A stretch of DNA of 15,255 nt from the NCBI GenBank assembly GCA_003972865.1, contig QOAX01000311.1, positions 1-15,255 on the forward strand, given 5' to 3'. A model generated the notes under the pieces. That model ran no database searches and was not told the origin of the DNA. It saw nothing but the letters and a program-made list of their open reading frames with translations. The translations under genes were made by a program, and so were the position numbers. Below are positions 13,708-15,255 of the stretch, in pieces (position 1 is the first letter of the stretch; every line of letters begins with the position of its first letter). The DNA comes from Verrucomicrobiota bacterium. Its GTDB lineage: Bacteria; Verrucomicrobiota; Verrucomicrobiia; Limisphaerales; UBA1096.

Positions 13708-14955
13708 TCAGTTACCAACCATGTCGCCTTCGAGCAAATAATCCGCGATGTGGACGGCGCGGATGTGATGCGCGCCGGCCTTGCGCAGCCCGGATTGAAT
13801 TTGAAGCAGGCAACCGGGATTGGTCGTAACGACCACCTCTGCGCCGGAATCGATGATGTTTTGCACTTTGCGTTTCTGCAGGCGACTGGCCATTTCGGGT
13901 TCGGTCAGGTTGTAACTCCCGGCGCTGCCACAACAGAGATCCGACTCGGCAAGCTCGACGAACTCCTCGCCCGACTTAGCTTTCACCAACTCGCGAGGCT
14001 CGATTGTGATCCCCTGCGCGTGGGCCAAATGGCAGGCATCGTGATAGGTGACTTTCGCGCCCGAACCGGAAACCGGAAATCGGGAACCGTCCAGCCAAGA
14101 AACCAAGTCTTTGACTTTGGCGCTGAACGCTTCCGCCCGTTCCGCCCAAGCGGGATCGTCTTTGAGCAACTCGCCGTATTCGACGAGGGTTGACCCGCAG
14201 CCGGCGGCGTTGATGATGATCGCGTCGAGCGGTTCATTCTCGAACGCCGCAATGTTGCGGCGCGCACAATCCCGCGCCTTGGCCAGTTGGCCACTGTGGG
14301 CATGCAACGCGCCGCAGCAGCCCTGCCCCTTTGGTGTGAGCACATCCCAGCCGTCGCGATTGAGCAACTCGGCACTTGACTCATTCGTGTCGCCGAACAT
14401 GACCTGCATCACGCAGCCCTCGATGAAGCCAACCTGCCCCCTCGCCACCCCCTTGGCCAAGCGCTTGGCTGGCAGCTTGCCCCTGGCCAGGCGCTGCGGC
14501 AGCAGTTCCATCATTTCCCGGGCAAACTTGGGCAGCAAAAAGCCGAACCGCAAAAAGCGAATCGCACGCACCGGCAACAAGGCCAGCCGCATCCGCCACG
14601 GGAACGGAAAAACCTGCCCGATGACGAGTCGGCGCAAAAACCATTGGAACAGGCCGCGCCCGTGGTGTTTCTCGATGTGATCGCGCGTCTCCTCGAGCAG
14701 CGTCCCGTACTGCACCCCGCTTGGGCAGGCGCTCTCGCAGGCGCGGCAGCCCAGACACAAATCAATATGCCGAACCGCTGCAGCCTCCACACCCAACTGG
14801 CCCGACTGCATGGCGCGCATGATGTAAATGCGACCACGCGGCGAGTCATTTTCATTTCCGGTCTCGAGGTAAGTCGGGCAGGATGAGAGGCACAGCCCGC
14901 AATGTACACAGGCCAGTGCCTTGGTTTCATCGAGAAATTGGCCAACCGCGCTCAT
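13708..14955 (-). CDS. glcF: glycolate oxidase iron-sulfur subunit
   Basis: A 415-residue iron-sulfur protein of the glycolate oxidase complex, which passes electrons from the GlcD/GlcE flavin subunits to the respiratory chain during oxidation of glycolate to glyoxylate. Two 4Fe-4S ferredoxin motifs are complete: C16/C19/C22/C26 in ACVHCGLCLSSCP, and C67/C70/C73/C77 in CLGCRACESACP. Two cysteine-rich CCG domains follow, with CCG at 213-215 (and GC at 180-181 before it) and CCG at 341-343 (with YHDACHLAH before it). The length is near E. coli GlcF (407). The ATG overlaps the upstream flavin-subunit TGA by ATGA, as expected for cotranslated subunits. A one-mismatch palindrome copy encodes A-K-R-L-A-K. 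Lactate or other 2-hydroxyacid oxidases of similar build are a less likely alternative. Confidence 0.95.
   Translation of the reverse strand: MSAVGQFLDETKALACVHCGLCLSSCPTYLETGNENDSPRGRIYIMRAMQSGQLGVEAAAVRHIDLCLGCRACESACPSGVQYGTLLEETRDHIEKHHGRGLFQWFLRRLVIGQVFPFPWRMRLALLPVRAIRFLRFGFLLPKFAREMMELLPQRLARGKLPAKRLAKGVARGQVGFIEGCVMQVMFGDTNESSAELLNRDGWDVLTPKGQGCCGALHAHSGQLAKARDCARRNIAAFENEPLDAIIINAAGCGSTLVEYGELLKDDPAWAERAEAFSAKVKDLVSWLDGSRFPVSGSGAKVTYHDACHLAHAQGITIEPRELVKAKSGEEFVELAESDLCCGSAGSYNLTEPEMASRLQKRKVQNIIDSGAEVVVTTNPGCLLQIQSGLRKAGAHHIRAVHIADYLLEGDMVGN
14450..14463. repeat. iterated palindrome, one mismatch (inside glcF)
   Basis: CCCTTGGCCAAGCG differs from the consensus only at 14451, and it is followed at once by CTTGG, the start of another half-site. 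On the coding strand it reads AAG CGC TTG GCC AAG GGG, residues K-R-L-A-K-G. This is the same frame as the suhB copy. Confidence 0.75.
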
Positions 14956-15255
14956 CCGGTCAGCACTCCTTTTGGGTCAAAAATCTCCTTTACCCTCTTC
15001 TGTAAATCCGGCGACGGAACCTCCGGCAACTTGGCGCTGGGATGATAAATCACACCATTGCCTGCACGGGCCACGAACGACTCATCGGCCATGTTCTGCA
15101 AAGTCGAAATCAATTTCCCGGGAGAAACTGACGTAAAGTTGGGAGCCGTTTGGCGGAATTGGGCATCGTAATCGAGTGACGCCTCACCTCCAAAGGCAAG
15201 CTCTTTCACAGTACGCGACTGGGCCTCGACGTCGGCGCTTGGCCCGGTGAAACCG
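14952..15255 (-). CDS. glcE: glycolate oxidase FAD-binding subunit, C-terminal part (partial)
   Basis: About 100 codons are open from the window edge to the TGA at 14954-14952. The first is around 15254, so the GTG at 15209 is an internal valine, not a start. The visible tail contains GGEASLDY, FTSVSPGKLISTLQ, ARAGNGVIYHP and ends LQKRVKEIFDPKGVLTG. The ending RxKxxFDPxGVL is the usual C-terminus of FAD-linked oxidases of the glycolate oxidase group. The SVSPGKL...GNGVIY pattern and the position directly before glcF favour GlcE over GlcD. GlcE with GlcD binds FAD and oxidises glycolate at the membrane. The FAD-binding N-terminus is outside the window. The ATGA overlap with glcF implies coupling. 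Confidence 0.85.
   Translation of the reverse strand, partial: GFTGPSADVEAQSRTVKELAFGGEASLDYDAQFRQTAPNFTSVSPGKLISTLQNMADESFVARAGNGVIYHPSAKLPEVPSPDLQKRVKEIFDPKGVLTG

Noticed and set aside
1410..14463. Palindrome copies as insertion-sequence ends, recombinase attachment sites or a CRISPR array.
   Set aside because: Spacing is irregular (hundreds to thousands of bases), no transposase or integrase gene is near, there are no target duplications, and most copies lie in intact genes.
15207..15209. GTG at 15209 as a start of a short gene before glcF.
   Set aside because: The frame stays open to the window edge and reads as the interior of a flavin-oxidase subunit.

Overview
The window is compact bacterial chromosome, GC-rich and almost fully coding. 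The best guess for the host is a Verrucomicrobiota bacterium, possibly marine. That rests mainly on the pseudopilin, which has the FTLIELLVVIAIIAILAALL start followed by LPALAKAK and a C-terminal H-x(n)-DG region. A glycolate oxidase GlcEF pair, an AbgT-type transporter and a periplasmic Prc-type protease fit this, but the assignment is inference.

Layout. From the right edge leftward runs a long minus-strand gene series: glcE (partial), glcF, hemL, ruvX, truA, trmL, cimA, valS and a suhB-like inositol phosphatase. Gaps are mostly 0-90 bases. Three junctions overlap: glcE/glcF and truA/trmL by ATGA, and valS/suhB by TGATG. The only plus-strand gene is prc (3287-5518), which ends 9 bases from the end of the convergent phosphatase gene. 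A perfect 10-bp hairpin lies at that junction. Divergent from prc is a minus-strand abgT-type transporter. Left of it is a two-gene unit in which a type II pseudopilin overlaps by ATGA a small membrane protein with four CxxC pairs. At the left edge are the first 16 codons of dapA.

Functions. glcEF encode part of the glycolate oxidase complex. hemL makes 5-aminolevulinate for tetrapyrroles. truA, trmL and valS serve tRNA modification and charging. ruvX is a RNase H-like nuclease of rRNA or Holliday junction processing. cimA starts isoleucine synthesis from pyruvate, and dapA starts lysine/diaminopimelate synthesis. prc cleaves envelope proteins. No phage, insertion sequence, CRISPR array, tRNA or rRNA was seen, and there is no gene-free stretch over 300 bases.

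The standout signal is not a gene. A 14-base palindrome, CGCTTGGCCAAGCG, occurs four times exactly (two of them extended to 16 bases) and three more times with one mismatch. There are also many half-sites (GGCCAAGCG). It lies in coding sequence of different genes and in different reading frames, and also between genes. It behaves like a highly iterated palindrome of the cyanobacterial HIP1 kind, with a different sequence. Secondary points are an 11-base G tract inside the pseudopilin gene, the coupled pseudopilin/zinc-ribbon pair, and a near absence of Shine-Dalgarno sequences.
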